A stretch of 64,000 nucleotides of DNA from Anaerolineaceae bacterium (GTDB lineage Bacteria > Chloroflexota > Anaerolineae > Anaerolineales > Anaerolineaceae): positions 124,001 through 188,000 of the forward strand of contig JARKPB010000008.1 of assembly GCA_029975475.1 (NCBI GenBank), read 5' to 3'. The notes under the pieces are model-generated. The model had not been told where the DNA came from, searched no databases, and saw only the letters and a list, made by a program, of their open reading frames with translations. Of the stretch, positions 42,257 through 50,153 are shown piece after piece; within the stretch, counting starts at the first letter, position 1; the number at the start of each line of letters is the position of its first letter. Position numbers and translations under genes: made by a program.

Positions 42257-42913
42257 ATGGATGATTTGCTCACTTCCAGACAGGTCCAGGAAATTTTGAA
42301 AGTTGACCGCATCACGGTTTACCGGATGTTAAATGACGGCCGGTTGAAGGGGGTAAAAATTGGGCAGCAGTGGCGATTTCCGGTCAGGGAGGTTGAAAAA
42401 CTGCTTTCCGGAGAAGCGGCGGCGGTGCTGGAGACCCAGGAAATGCTCGCTTCGAACGCCTTTCCGACGCATTGTATTCAATCCATTCAAGACCTCTTTT
42501 CCGGGATGTCCGGTTTGAGCGCGTTGACCCTTGATCTGGAGGGAAATCCGATTACCGCGGTCAGCGCTGCCTGCCCGGCCTGCCAGGAGGCGATGGAAAC
42601 CGCCAAGAGCGCCTGTCTGGCATCCTGGCAGATGATGGCCCGTCAGGCGGGCGGGCAGGGCGGGTATTTCCGCTGCCAGCGCGGCAACGAGTATTTGCTC
42701 ACCCCGGTTTATGAAAACGGGAACCAGGTCGCCTGGCTGGCAGTGCTGGAAGCCATGGCTGACGGCGCCCCGGAATCCTTGACGCAGACCAGCCGCGATC
42801 AACGCAAAAACTGGTCGCGCCAGGCCGCGGCAACGATTGAAGGAATTCTTAACGAACGCTCCAGCCTGATGAAAAGACTGCAGCGCATCGCGGAATTAAC
42901 ACAAATCTCATGA
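42257..42913 (+). CDS. HTH (excisionase/MerR-type) regulator with PocR-like sensor domain
   Basis: 218 residues from the ATG at 42257; upstream in-frame ATGs at 42188, 42233 and 42245 lie in or next to the promoter. Residues 1-55 form an excisionase-type helix-turn-helix (LTSRQVQEILKVDRITVYRMLNDGRLKGVKIGQQWRF in outline). Residues about 70-180 resemble the PocR sensor domain: SIQDLFSGMSGLSALTLD, cysteines in ACPACQEA, SACLAS and YFRCQRGNEYLLTPV. The conserved cysteines may bind a metal or sense sulfur or redox state. It is first in the sulfur operon and probably binds the palindrome over its own promoter. Sensor role is inferred. Confidence 0.82.
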   Translation: MDDLLTSRQVQEILKVDRITVYRMLNDGRLKGVKIGQQWRFPVREVEKLLSGEAAAVLETQEMLASNAFPTHCIQSIQDLFSGMSGLSALTLDLEGNPITAVSAACPACQEAMETAKSACLASWQMMARQAGGQGGYFRCQRGNEYLLTPVYENGNQVAWLAVLEAMADGAPESLTQTSRDQRKNWSRQAAATIEGILNERSSLMKRLQRIAELTQIS

Positions 42914-42923
42914 GGTGATGTGT

Positions 42924-44159
42924 ATGAAGACATTTTTGATCCTGGGTGGTGGAACAGCCGGCACGATGATGGCGGTCAAAATGAGCAAAAAACTTGACCC
43001 CCGCCAGTGGAAGATCATCGTGGTTGATCAGGAACCTTCGCATGTGTATCAGCCCGGGTTGTTATTTCTCCCCTTTGGAGTCTACCAACCCCAGGATGTG
43101 CTGAAAGAGCGCCGCAGCTTCCTGCCGCGCAGCGTGGAATATATTGAAACCCCGATTGAAAGAATTGAACCGGAAGCCAACCGGGTGGTGCTTGGGAAGG
43201 ATCAGCGGGTGATCGGCTATGACTACCTGGTGATCGCCACTGGCGCGACCATCCGCCCGCAGGAAACCGAAGGGTTGATGGACGGCGGCTGGCGGAAGAA
43301 TATTTTTGATTTTTACACTTATGACGGCGCGGTCGCCCTGGCGGATTTCCTTAAGAAGTTCGAGGGCGGAAAAGTTGTGGTGAGTGTGGCGGAGATGCCG
43401 ATCAAATGCCCGGTCGCTCCGCTGGAATTTATCTTCCTGGCGGACTGGTATTTCGCAAAACGCGGAATCCGCAACAAGGTGGACTTAATCCTGGCCACAC
43501 CGCTGCCGGGGGCATTTACCAAGCCCAAAGCGTCCGCGATGCTGGGTTCGCTGATGGAAAAGAAACACATCCATGTTGAGCCAGATTTCGCCATCATGGA
43601 AGTGGATTCTGGCAGCAACGCGATCCGCTCTTACGACGGACGTGAAGTGCCTTACGACCTGCTGGTCAGCATCCCGGTCAATATGGGCGCGGAAGTGATT
43701 GAAAACTCGGAGATGGGGGACGATCTCTACTTCGTCCCGACCGATAAAGAGACCCTGCAATCCAAGAAATATGAAAATATCTGGGTCCTGGGCGACGCGG
43801 CGAATATTCCAGCATCGAAAGCCGGGGCGGTTGTGCATTTCCAGATGGAACCCGCGGTAGAAAACATCCTGGCACACATGCAGGGCAAACCGATGCACGC
43901 GAAGTTTGACGGGCATGCGAACTGTTATATCGAGACTGGATACAACAAAGCGGCTTTGATTGATTTTAATTACGAGGTTGAACCGCTGCCGGGCAAATAT
44001 CCGCTGCCGCTTGTTGGGCCGTTCTCGCTGCTGCAAGAATCGGTGATTAATCACTGGGGAAAGCTGGCTTTTCGCTTTATGTACTGGAACATGCTGCTGC
44101 GGGATATTCCGCTGCCGGTGTCCAACCATATGAGCATGGTTGGCAAGAAATTAAACTAG
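42924..44159 (+). CDS. Sulfide:quinone oxidoreductase-like flavoprotein
   Basis: A 411-residue FAD/NAD-linked reductase-fold protein. Motifs: FLILGGGTAGTMMAVKM, YDYLVIATGATIRP, ENIWVLGDAANIPASKAGAV. Two cysteines in conserved-looking places, C162 (MPIKCPVAPLEF) and C334 (GHANCYIETGY), could form the redox pair that attacks sulfide. The C-terminal amphipathic region (FMYWNMLLRDIP) would bind the membrane face and quinone. The ATG at 42924 has GAGGTG upstream; a GTG/ATG at 42915 is less likely. Neighbouring TusE- and DsrE2-like genes support sulfur oxidation or sulfane-sulfur handling. A thiol-persulfide reductase is the main alternative. Confidence 0.83.
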   Translation: MKTFLILGGGTAGTMMAVKMSKKLDPRQWKIIVVDQEPSHVYQPGLLFLPFGVYQPQDVLKERRSFLPRSVEYIETPIERIEPEANRVVLGKDQRVIGYDYLVIATGATIRPQETEGLMDGGWRKNIFDFYTYDGAVALADFLKKFEGGKVVVSVAEMPIKCPVAPLEFIFLADWYFAKRGIRNKVDLILATPLPGAFTKPKASAMLGSLMEKKHIHVEPDFAIMEVDSGSNAIRSYDGREVPYDLLVSIPVNMGAEVIENSEMGDDLYFVPTDKETLQSKKYENIWVLGDAANIPASKAGAVVHFQMEPAVENILAHMQGKPMHAKFDGHANCYIETGYNKAALIDFNYEVEPLPGKYPLPLVGPFSLLQESVINHWGKLAFRFMYWNMLLRDIPLPVSNHMSMVGKKLN

Positions 44160-44182
44160 ATCCAACAGAAGGAGAAACCGAA

Positions 44183-44488
44183 ATGTCTGACGTACTTGCT
44201 TCCATCAAATTTGACGCTGACGGCTTTATGGAAGATGCCAAGCAGTGGAATAAGGAAGTTGCCGCTGCGCTGGCCGCCAAAGAAGGCATTACCCTGACGG
44301 AACGCCACTGGGTTGTGCTGGATTATTGCCGCAAGGAATATGAAGCCAAGGGCGAAGCGCCGACGCTGCGCAACATCACCAAAAACACGGATGTCGGCAC
44401 CAAAGAACTGTACGAGCTCTTCCCGGGCGGACCTGGAAAGCTGGCCGCGAAAATCGCCGGTTTAAAGAAACCGACGGGCTGCATCTAA
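44183..44488 (+). CDS. TusE/DsrC-family sulfur-carrier protein, single-Cys form
   Basis: The 101-residue protein ends in the family tail LFPGGPGKLAAKIAGLKKPTGCI with the sulfur-carrying C100 next to last. In dissimilatory DsrC a second cysteine lies 11 residues earlier; here that place is A89, so this is the TusE-like type and cannot make the intramolecular disulfide or trisulfide of DsrC. An extra C49 (VVLDYCRKEY) is in a helix. Strong AGGAG before the ATG. Partner genes on both sides suggest it takes persulfide from the flavoprotein or DsrE2. Confidence 0.9.
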   Translation: MSDVLASIKFDADGFMEDAKQWNKEVAAALAAKEGITLTERHWVVLDYCRKEYEAKGEAPTLRNITKNTDVGTKELYELFPGGPGKLAAKIAGLKKPTGCI

Positions 44489-44520
44489 TCAACACCAATC
44501 CACCTAAGGAGAAAAGAAAA

Positions 44521-44996
44521 TGGCTGAAAAACCCCGCAAGCTTTGCCTGATCGCTTCCAAAGGATCGCTGGACATGGCTTACCCGCCGTTGATCCTTGCC
44601 AACGCGGCCCGCATGACCGGTATCGAGACCCACGTGTTCTTCACCTTCTGGGGTCTGGACATCATCACCAAAAAGAAGATGAATAAGCTGAACGTGGCGA
44701 CGGTCGGTAACCCCTCCATGCATCCCTGGTTCCACATCCCGACCTGGCTGGGGGCGATCCCGGGGATGTCAGCAGCCGCGAGCTGGATGATGCGCAAGGA
44801 AATTGACAAGCTCGATTTTCCTCCGGTCGGTGAATTTGTTGAAATGATCATTGACGCCGGCGCGAAAGTTTACGGCTGCAAGATGTCCATGGACATGATG
44901 AAACTGACCAAAGCCGACCTGGTGGACGGGGCTGAGGTTCTGGGAGCCATGGAATTTATGGATATCGCTGACGGAGCTCAGATTATTTTCGTATAA
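44521..44996 (+). CDS. DsrE2-like sulfur-transfer protein
   Basis: The 158-residue protein belongs to the DsrE/F-like family: RKLCLIASKGSLDMAYPPLILANAA at the start, THVFFTFWGLDII, and the catalytic cysteine in KVYGCKMSMDMM. The hydrophobic middle segment (GAIPGMSAAASWMMRKE) is typical of the membrane-associated DsrE2 group, which pairs with TusA or TusE-like carriers and sulfide or tetrathionate oxidation genes. CCTAAGGAG precedes the ATG. Last gene of the operon. Confidence 0.88.
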
Positions 44997-45015
44997 TCAA
45001 CACCGTGTTGGATAA

Positions 45016-45052
45016 AACCGGCAGGCTGGACCCAGCCTGCCGGTTTTTTTAA
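45016..45052 (+). terminator. Rho-independent terminator of the sulfur operon
   Basis: ACCGGCAGGCTGG and its reverse complement pair around a 3-nt loop, followed by seven T residues. Confidence 0.92.
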
Positions 45053-45122
45053 CTGCCCAATCGGGCGTCACACCCTGGCCAGATGGCGAATAACAAATGT
45101 CGATGGGTGTGTTATCCTCTCG

Positions 45123-48100
45123 ATGGGTGATTCTATGGGCTGGCGAACTTCCGTTGGTTTCACATCTCTGGCGATCATCTTGTTGGCTGCCTGCAGCCCG
45201 GCGTCGGAAGATAACCCTTTTTCTGTTTTTTCTCCACCCGATCAGGCGGTTGCTGGCGGGGAGGTAACAGCGCCGCTGGATGAACCGGAGCTGGTCTTAC
45301 CGATGAAATTCCAGCGTCTGGGGGTGGATGACGGCTTATCCCAGTCTTCGGTGTACGCGATTATCCAGGATCCGGCCGGTTTTATCTGGTTTGGCACCTG
45401 GAACGGGCTTAACCGGTACGACGGTTATTCCTTCAAGATTTTCCGGAATGATCCGGCCAACCCAGCCAGTCTGAGCAGCAATATTATCCGGGTTCTGTAT
45501 GTTGACCGCCTGGGTCAGTTATGGGTGGGAACGGACCAGGGACTAAACCTCTATCATCCAGAAAGCGGGGGCTTTACCCGCTACCAGCACGACCCGGATG
45601 ACGGCACTTCGCTCTCAGGCGACCAGATCAGCAGCATTGTGGAAGATTCGCAGGGGCGATTGTGGATTGGGACGACAGGCGGCGGGCTCAACCGGTTTGA
45701 GCGTGAAACCGGGCAATTCTCACGTTATTTAAACAATCCGCGCAACCCAAACTCACTGGCTGATAACCACATCACCGCGCTGGCTGAATCCGACGACGGC
45801 AGTTTGTGGATTGGTACCTGGAATGGGCTGGATCAATTACCGGCTGGCGGGAACCAGTTTATCCATTACCGTCATGATCCGGCTGACGCGGCCAGCCTCT
45901 CATCGGATCTGATCCAATCGCTGGCAGTCGATGATGAAAATCACCTCTGGGTGGGTACGGCGAACGGGTTAGACGAATATTCTCCGTCTGACGGTAAATT
46001 TACCCATCAAAGCAGTCCGCCGGGCGAACCTGGAAACCTTCCGGGTGAGCGCGTGCTTGAGTTATTTAAGGACCGCCACGGGGATGTCTGGATTGGCACG
46101 GATAACGGCCTGGCGCGCGTGCAACCCCGCAGCCGACGGTTTTTTCAATACACCTATCGCACCGGTGACCCGGATAACCCCCTGAGCTTGAGCCATCCGG
46201 TCGTTACCGCTGTCTTTCAGGACCGCTCAGGGGTGATCTGGATTGGCACCGAAGGCGGGGGAGTCAATTATTTTTCTCCGGCCGTGCGGGTCTTTCAACA
46301 TTATTCGACGCTAAGCGGCAGGGAAAGAGGCTTGAGCGACCAGATGACCTGGGCTTTTGCACGCAGCCAGGACGGGGACTTATGGGTGGCGACCAGCCGG
46401 GGAATTTCCAGGCTGCCCGCCGGGGGGCAGGATTTTATCTATTACGGCGCGGACAGCGGACCGGTGGATGAACCGCCATCTGACGAGATCTGGTCGCTGC
46501 TGATCACCTCGGACGGCACGCTGTGGGCTGGAGGCGCGCGGGGGTTGAGCCGCTATGACCCGCAGGCGGACGCCTTCCGCCTGATTTACCGGCCGGAAGC
46601 GCGCCTGTTTTCGTCGGATCTGGCAGAACAGGAAGGCCCGCCTGTTTCGGTGATGCTTGAGGATCTGGACGGCAACCTGATTTGCGGGACGCGCGGTTAC
46701 GGGCTCTGGACGCTGGATGAAGACCGGCAGATGCTGGTGCCGTATCAATTCAACGGCCGTGATGTCTCGGAATTAAAGCGGGCGGTGATCACCAGTCTGT
46801 GGCTGGATCAAAACGGCATGTTGTGGATAGGCACGCTGCCAAATTCCAGCCAGGCGGGTGGTTTGTTTCGGTTGAACCGGCGGCTTGGAATCCTGACGCA
46901 GTATCTCAATTATCCCAGCGATCCCCACAGCCTTTCCAGCAATCAGGTGCTCAGCGTGTACCGCGATTCGCGCGGCTTCCTGTGGGTTGGAACGACCGGC
47001 GGGTTAAACCGCCTGGAAGCCGGTACCAACCGATTCATTCACTACCGGCAGGAGGACGGGCTGCCCAACGACGTCATCTACGCCATTCAGGAGGATGACC
47101 GCGGCGCTTTGTGGGTCAGCACCAACCTGGGGCTAGCTCGCATGGAGGTAAACAGCGCTGATTTTGACACGTTCAACAGTAAAGACGGGCTGCAAAGCAA
47201 TGAATTCAACAGCGGGGCGGCTTACCGGGACGTTGATGGGCGCTTATATTTCGGCGGTATCCAAGGGTTCAACGTTTTTAATCCTGATCAGGTGCATAAA
47301 AATCCGTACATTCCTCCGGTGGTGATCACTTCCATCACTCAGGGCGGCGCTCCCCTGCATTTAGAAACACCGGCGGATCAGGTGGAGGTCCTCGAGCTGC
47401 AGTGGCCAAGGAATTATTTTGAATTTGAATTCGCGGGCCTCAATTACATCCATGCGGAGGAAAATCGCTACGCTTACCGCCTGGACCCGTTTGACCAGGA
47501 CTGGATCGACGCCGGCCACCAGCGCAACGGGCGCTACACCAATTTGCCGGGGGGTGAATATACTCTGCGCATCCGCGCGGCCAACAATGACGGTATCTGG
47601 AATTTGCAAGGCGCCAGCATTCGGGTTGTGGTGAAGCCGCCGCTGTGGGAAGTTGGCTGGTTCCGCTGGGGGATGGCCGGGCTGGTGATTGGCGGGTTGT
47701 TTGGCGGGTACCGCCTGCGGGTGCGCGGAATCCATGCGCGGAATGAGCAGCTTGAGCGTCAGGTTGAAGAGCGCACCCGGGAAATCATCCAGCGCCAGCA
47801 GGTGGCTGAAGGGCTGCGAGATATTTTAGAGCGGATCAATGCGAATGAACCTTTGGATGAAAGTTTAAAACTCATCATTCAGCAAATCCCGAAATTGACG
47901 ACCGCAAAAGCGGCTTTCTTATTTGAAATCCGTCCGCAATCTAACCGTATGGTCGCGGTGGAACCCGCAGCGGATGATGACCGGGATGGATTAAGCTTCG
48001 CCGGTAAGGATGAACTTTTATGCTGGTGCGCGGATCTGATCAGCGATCAGCTGCCGCACGCCATTCGTGATTTGCCTGACGCTTTACAGCAGCAGCAGAT

Positions 48101-48941
48101 AAATCCCTGTCCGTTTTTAATGGGGCTGCAGGTGCTGTGGGTTTTTCCGGTCTTCCCGACCGAGCGCCTGTTTGGCGGGCTGGCGGTGGCCTTTGCCGAA
48201 CGCCGTCCGCTCCAGACGGAGGAACGGGGTCTGCTCAATTCCTTTGTGGATCAGGTCTCGCTGGCGATCGGCAACGCCCAGCTGCGTCAAAAAGCTGAGG
48301 AACTGGCCGTCCTGGGCGAGCGCAACCGGCTGGCGCGCGATCTGCATGACGCGGTCACGCAAACCTTGTTTTCAGCCAGTTTGATCGCGGAAGCGCTTCC
48401 GGAGGTGTGGAAAACCGACAAGGATGAAGGCAGGCGCATGCTGGGTGAGCTGCGCCAGCTTTCCCGCGGCGCGCTTGCGGAGATGCGCTCGCTGCTGATG
48501 GAACTGCGGCCGGCCGCGCTGGAAGACGCCCGCCTCGAAGACCTGCTGCGTCAGCTGGGTGAAGCCGCTGCCGGGCGCTCTGGAATGCGTGTAGAGGTAA
48601 AAATTCGCACGGAAATCGCTCTGCCGCGTGAAGTGCGGATTGGTTTTTACCGCATCGCGCAGGAAGGGCTGAACAACGCGGTGCGCCATTCGCGCGCCAG
48701 CGAAATTAACCTGGAGCTGGATGTTCAACTGAAACGTGACAGCCGGATCGAAGCTATTTTGCGGCTGGTGGATAACGGGGTAGGCTACGACACCCGGCCG
48801 GCCGGGCAGCATTTTGGTTTGAACAACATGGAAGAACGGGCGAAAACCATCAACGCTGATCTAACCATCAACAGTAAACCGGGAAACGGCACCCGGATCA
48901 CGCTATTCTGGTGCGGTATAGGAGCAGAAGATGAACAGTGA
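45123..48941 (+). CDS. Two-component sensor histidine kinase with outer propeller (HisKA_3 type)
   Basis: The 1272-residue protein senses outside the cell. After a signal with a lipobox (SLAIILLAACSP, Cys24) comes a two-module beta-propeller built from about a dozen repeats with the pattern 'LWIGTxxGLNRY' (residues 55-730), a Y_Y_Y domain (735-830) and one membrane helix near 845. The cytoplasmic part has a coiled coil, a GAF-like domain and a NarL-type kinase: H1075 in RDLHDAVTQTLFSASLIAEALP and the ATP lid NNAVRHSRA, VDNGVGYD, FGLNNMEERA. Its end overlaps the response regulator gene by 11 nt. The propeller type is common in polysaccharide-sensing systems; the ligand here is unknown. Confidence 0.9.
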   Translation: MGDSMGWRTSVGFTSLAIILLAACSPASEDNPFSVFSPPDQAVAGGEVTAPLDEPELVLPMKFQRLGVDDGLSQSSVYAIIQDPAGFIWFGTWNGLNRYDGYSFKIFRNDPANPASLSSNIIRVLYVDRLGQLWVGTDQGLNLYHPESGGFTRYQHDPDDGTSLSGDQISSIVEDSQGRLWIGTTGGGLNRFERETGQFSRYLNNPRNPNSLADNHITALAESDDGSLWIGTWNGLDQLPAGGNQFIHYRHDPADAASLSSDLIQSLAVDDENHLWVGTANGLDEYSPSDGKFTHQSSPPGEPGNLPGERVLELFKDRHGDVWIGTDNGLARVQPRSRRFFQYTYRTGDPDNPLSLSHPVVTAVFQDRSGVIWIGTEGGGVNYFSPAVRVFQHYSTLSGRERGLSDQMTWAFARSQDGDLWVATSRGISRLPAGGQDFIYYGADSGPVDEPPSDEIWSLLITSDGTLWAGGARGLSRYDPQADAFRLIYRPEARLFSSDLAEQEGPPVSVMLEDLDGNLICGTRGYGLWTLDEDRQMLVPYQFNGRDVSELKRAVITSLWLDQNGMLWIGTLPNSSQAGGLFRLNRRLGILTQYLNYPSDPHSLSSNQVLSVYRDSRGFLWVGTTGGLNRLEAGTNRFIHYRQEDGLPNDVIYAIQEDDRGALWVSTNLGLARMEVNSADFDTFNSKDGLQSNEFNSGAAYRDVDGRLYFGGIQGFNVFNPDQVHKNPYIPPVVITSITQGGAPLHLETPADQVEVLELQWPRNYFEFEFAGLNYIHAEENRYAYRLDPFDQDWIDAGHQRNGRYTNLPGGEYTLRIRAANNDGIWNLQGASIRVVVKPPLWEVGWFRWGMAGLVIGGLFGGYRLRVRGIHARNEQLERQVEERTREIIQRQQVAEGLRDILERINANEPLDESLKLIIQQIPKLTTAKAAFLFEIRPQSNRMVAVEPAADDDRDGLSFAGKDELLCWCADLISDQLPHAIRDLPDALQQQQINPCPFLMGLQVLWVFPVFPTERLFGGLAVAFAERRPLQTEERGLLNSFVDQVSLAIGNAQLRQKAEELAVLGERNRLARDLHDAVTQTLFSASLIAEALPEVWKTDKDEGRRMLGELRQLSRGALAEMRSLLMELRPAALEDARLEDLLRQLGEAAAGRSGMRVEVKIRTEIALPREVRIGFYRIAQEGLNNAVRHSRASEINLELDVQLKRDSRIEAILRLVDNGVGYDTRPAGQHFGLNNMEERAKTINADLTINSKPGNGTRITLFWCGIGAEDEQ

Positions 48942-49572
48942 AAATAAGCAAATCCGGGTGGTGATCGTTGACGATCATCACATGGTGAGGCGCGGTCTTG
49001 CCAGCTACCTAAACCTCGCTGAAGACATCTGTCTGGTCGGAGAAGCCAGCGACGGCGAAGAGGCGCTGGCGGTGTGTAAATCCGCCCAGCCGGATGTGGT
49101 GCTGATGGATCTTGTGATGCCGCGTATGAGCGGCGTAGAAGCCATTCATGAATTAAGGATTCAGCACCCGGAGATAAAAGTGGTGGCGCTGACCAGTTTC
49201 CAGGAGAAAGAGCTGGTGGCCGAGGTGTTAAAAGAGGGGGCGCTCAGCTATGTATTAAAAAATGTCACCGGCGATGAACTGGTTCGCGCCATTCGCGCAG
49301 CCCAGGCGGGAAAACCAACCCTGGCGCCTGAAGTGACGCAGGAATTCATCCTGTCGGCGCGAGAACCTCAGATTGGCGGAGACCTGACCCCGCGCGAACG
49401 GGAAGTTTTAACCCTGATGGTGGACGGGCTGTCAAACCCTGAAATTGCCGGGCGCATCACCGTCAGTCGGGCGACAGCCCGCGCGCACGTCAGCAATATC
49501 CTGGCAAAACTGGGCGTTTCCAACCGGGCAGAGGCGGTTGCTCTGGCGCTGCGCAAGCGGCTGGTGCGATAA
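48931..49572 (+). CDS. NarL/FixJ-family response regulator
   Basis: A 213-residue protein with a receiver domain (phosphoacceptor D60 in VLMDLVMP, switch T/S and K109-like lysine in YVLKN) and a C-terminal LuxR-type helix-turn-helix (LTPREREVLTLMVDGLSNPEIAGRITVSRATARAHVSNIL in parts). It overlaps the kinase gene by 11 nt, so the pair is coupled. GGAG sits inside the kinase end. Target genes unknown; the downstream zinc-ribbon and Tad genes are on the other strand. Confidence 0.95.
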   Translation: MNSENKQIRVVIVDDHHMVRRGLASYLNLAEDICLVGEASDGEEALAVCKSAQPDVVLMDLVMPRMSGVEAIHELRIQHPEIKVVALTSFQEKELVAEVLKEGALSYVLKNVTGDELVRAIRAAQAGKPTLAPEVTQEFILSAREPQIGGDLTPREREVLTLMVDGLSNPEIAGRITVSRATARAHVSNILAKLGVSNRAEAVALALRKRLVR

Positions 49573-49579
49573 AGAAAGA

Positions 49580-49605
49580 CCAGCCTGCGGGTTCCCGCAG
49601 GCTGG
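49580..49605. terminator. Hairpin terminator between convergent genes
   Basis: CCAGCCTGCGGG and CCCGCAGGCTGG form a perfect long stem with a minimal loop. The T-rich tail TCTTTCTTTA is on the minus strand, so it mainly ends the zinc-ribbon gene; the plus-strand side has no T run. Confidence 0.75.
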
Positions 49606-49626
49606 CTATGGTTGCTACAGAATTGA

Positions 49627-50043
49627 TCAGACGCGCGTGCCGCAGTTTGGACAGAAAGACGCTTCGGGCACCAGCGCCGCGCCGCAGGAGCGGCAGGTCT
49701 TCGCCTGCGGAGCGACTGGCGGCGCGGGGGGATAAGCTGGCGGGATGGGCTGAGGAGGATATCCCGGAGCGCCGCCGGGCATGGGTGGTCGTCCAAAACC
49801 CTGCTGCATCATGCGCATGCGTTCCATCTGACGCTCGGGGCTTTCAGACATCACCGCGCAGATAATCAGGCCGATTATTCCCAGGAAGAATCCCAGGGCG
49901 AAACCGCCTCCGCCCGAGCGGCCCTTTTTCAGCATGATGTTGCGGCCAACAAACCCCAGGCCGACGGCGATGCCCAGCGATACCAGGAGCCAGATGATAA
50001 CGATGACCGGGTTGTCGGTTTGATAAGAGTAGGAATAATCCAT
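49627..50043 (-). CDS. Small membrane protein with C-terminal zinc ribbon
   Basis: The 138-residue protein has two hydrophobic helices (NPVIVIIWLLVSLGIAVGLGF and GGFALGFFLGIIGLIICAVM in shortened form), a Met/Pro/Gly-rich cytosolic linker and a zinc ribbon CRSCGAALVPEASFCPNCGTRV near the end. Such proteins are widespread and uncharacterised. AGGAGAAG precedes the ATG. It is flanked by a terminator on each side, so it is a single transcription unit. Confidence 0.75.
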   Translation of the reverse strand: MDYSYSYQTDNPVIVIIWLLVSLGIAVGLGFVGRNIMLKKGRSGGGGFALGFFLGIIGLIICAVMSESPERQMERMRMMQQGFGRPPMPGGAPGYPPQPIPPAYPPAPPVAPQAKTCRSCGAALVPEASFCPNCGTRV

Positions 50044-50101
50044 TTTCTTCTCCTTGTTTTATAAGTACATCTTCATTATATAAATTGCACGTATAAAATC
50101 A

Positions 50102-50137
50102 AGCAAAAAAGCCAGCGTTGTTCGCTGGCTTTTTTGC
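50102..50137. terminator. Bidirectional terminator below the Tad genes
   Basis: AAAAAAGCCAGCG and CGCTGGCTTTTTT pair around a 5-nt loop; A run and T run serve both strands. It ends the minus-strand Tad transcript, 17 nt past its last stop codon. Confidence 0.9.
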
Positions 50138-50153
50138 TGCGGTGTCGCAATTT

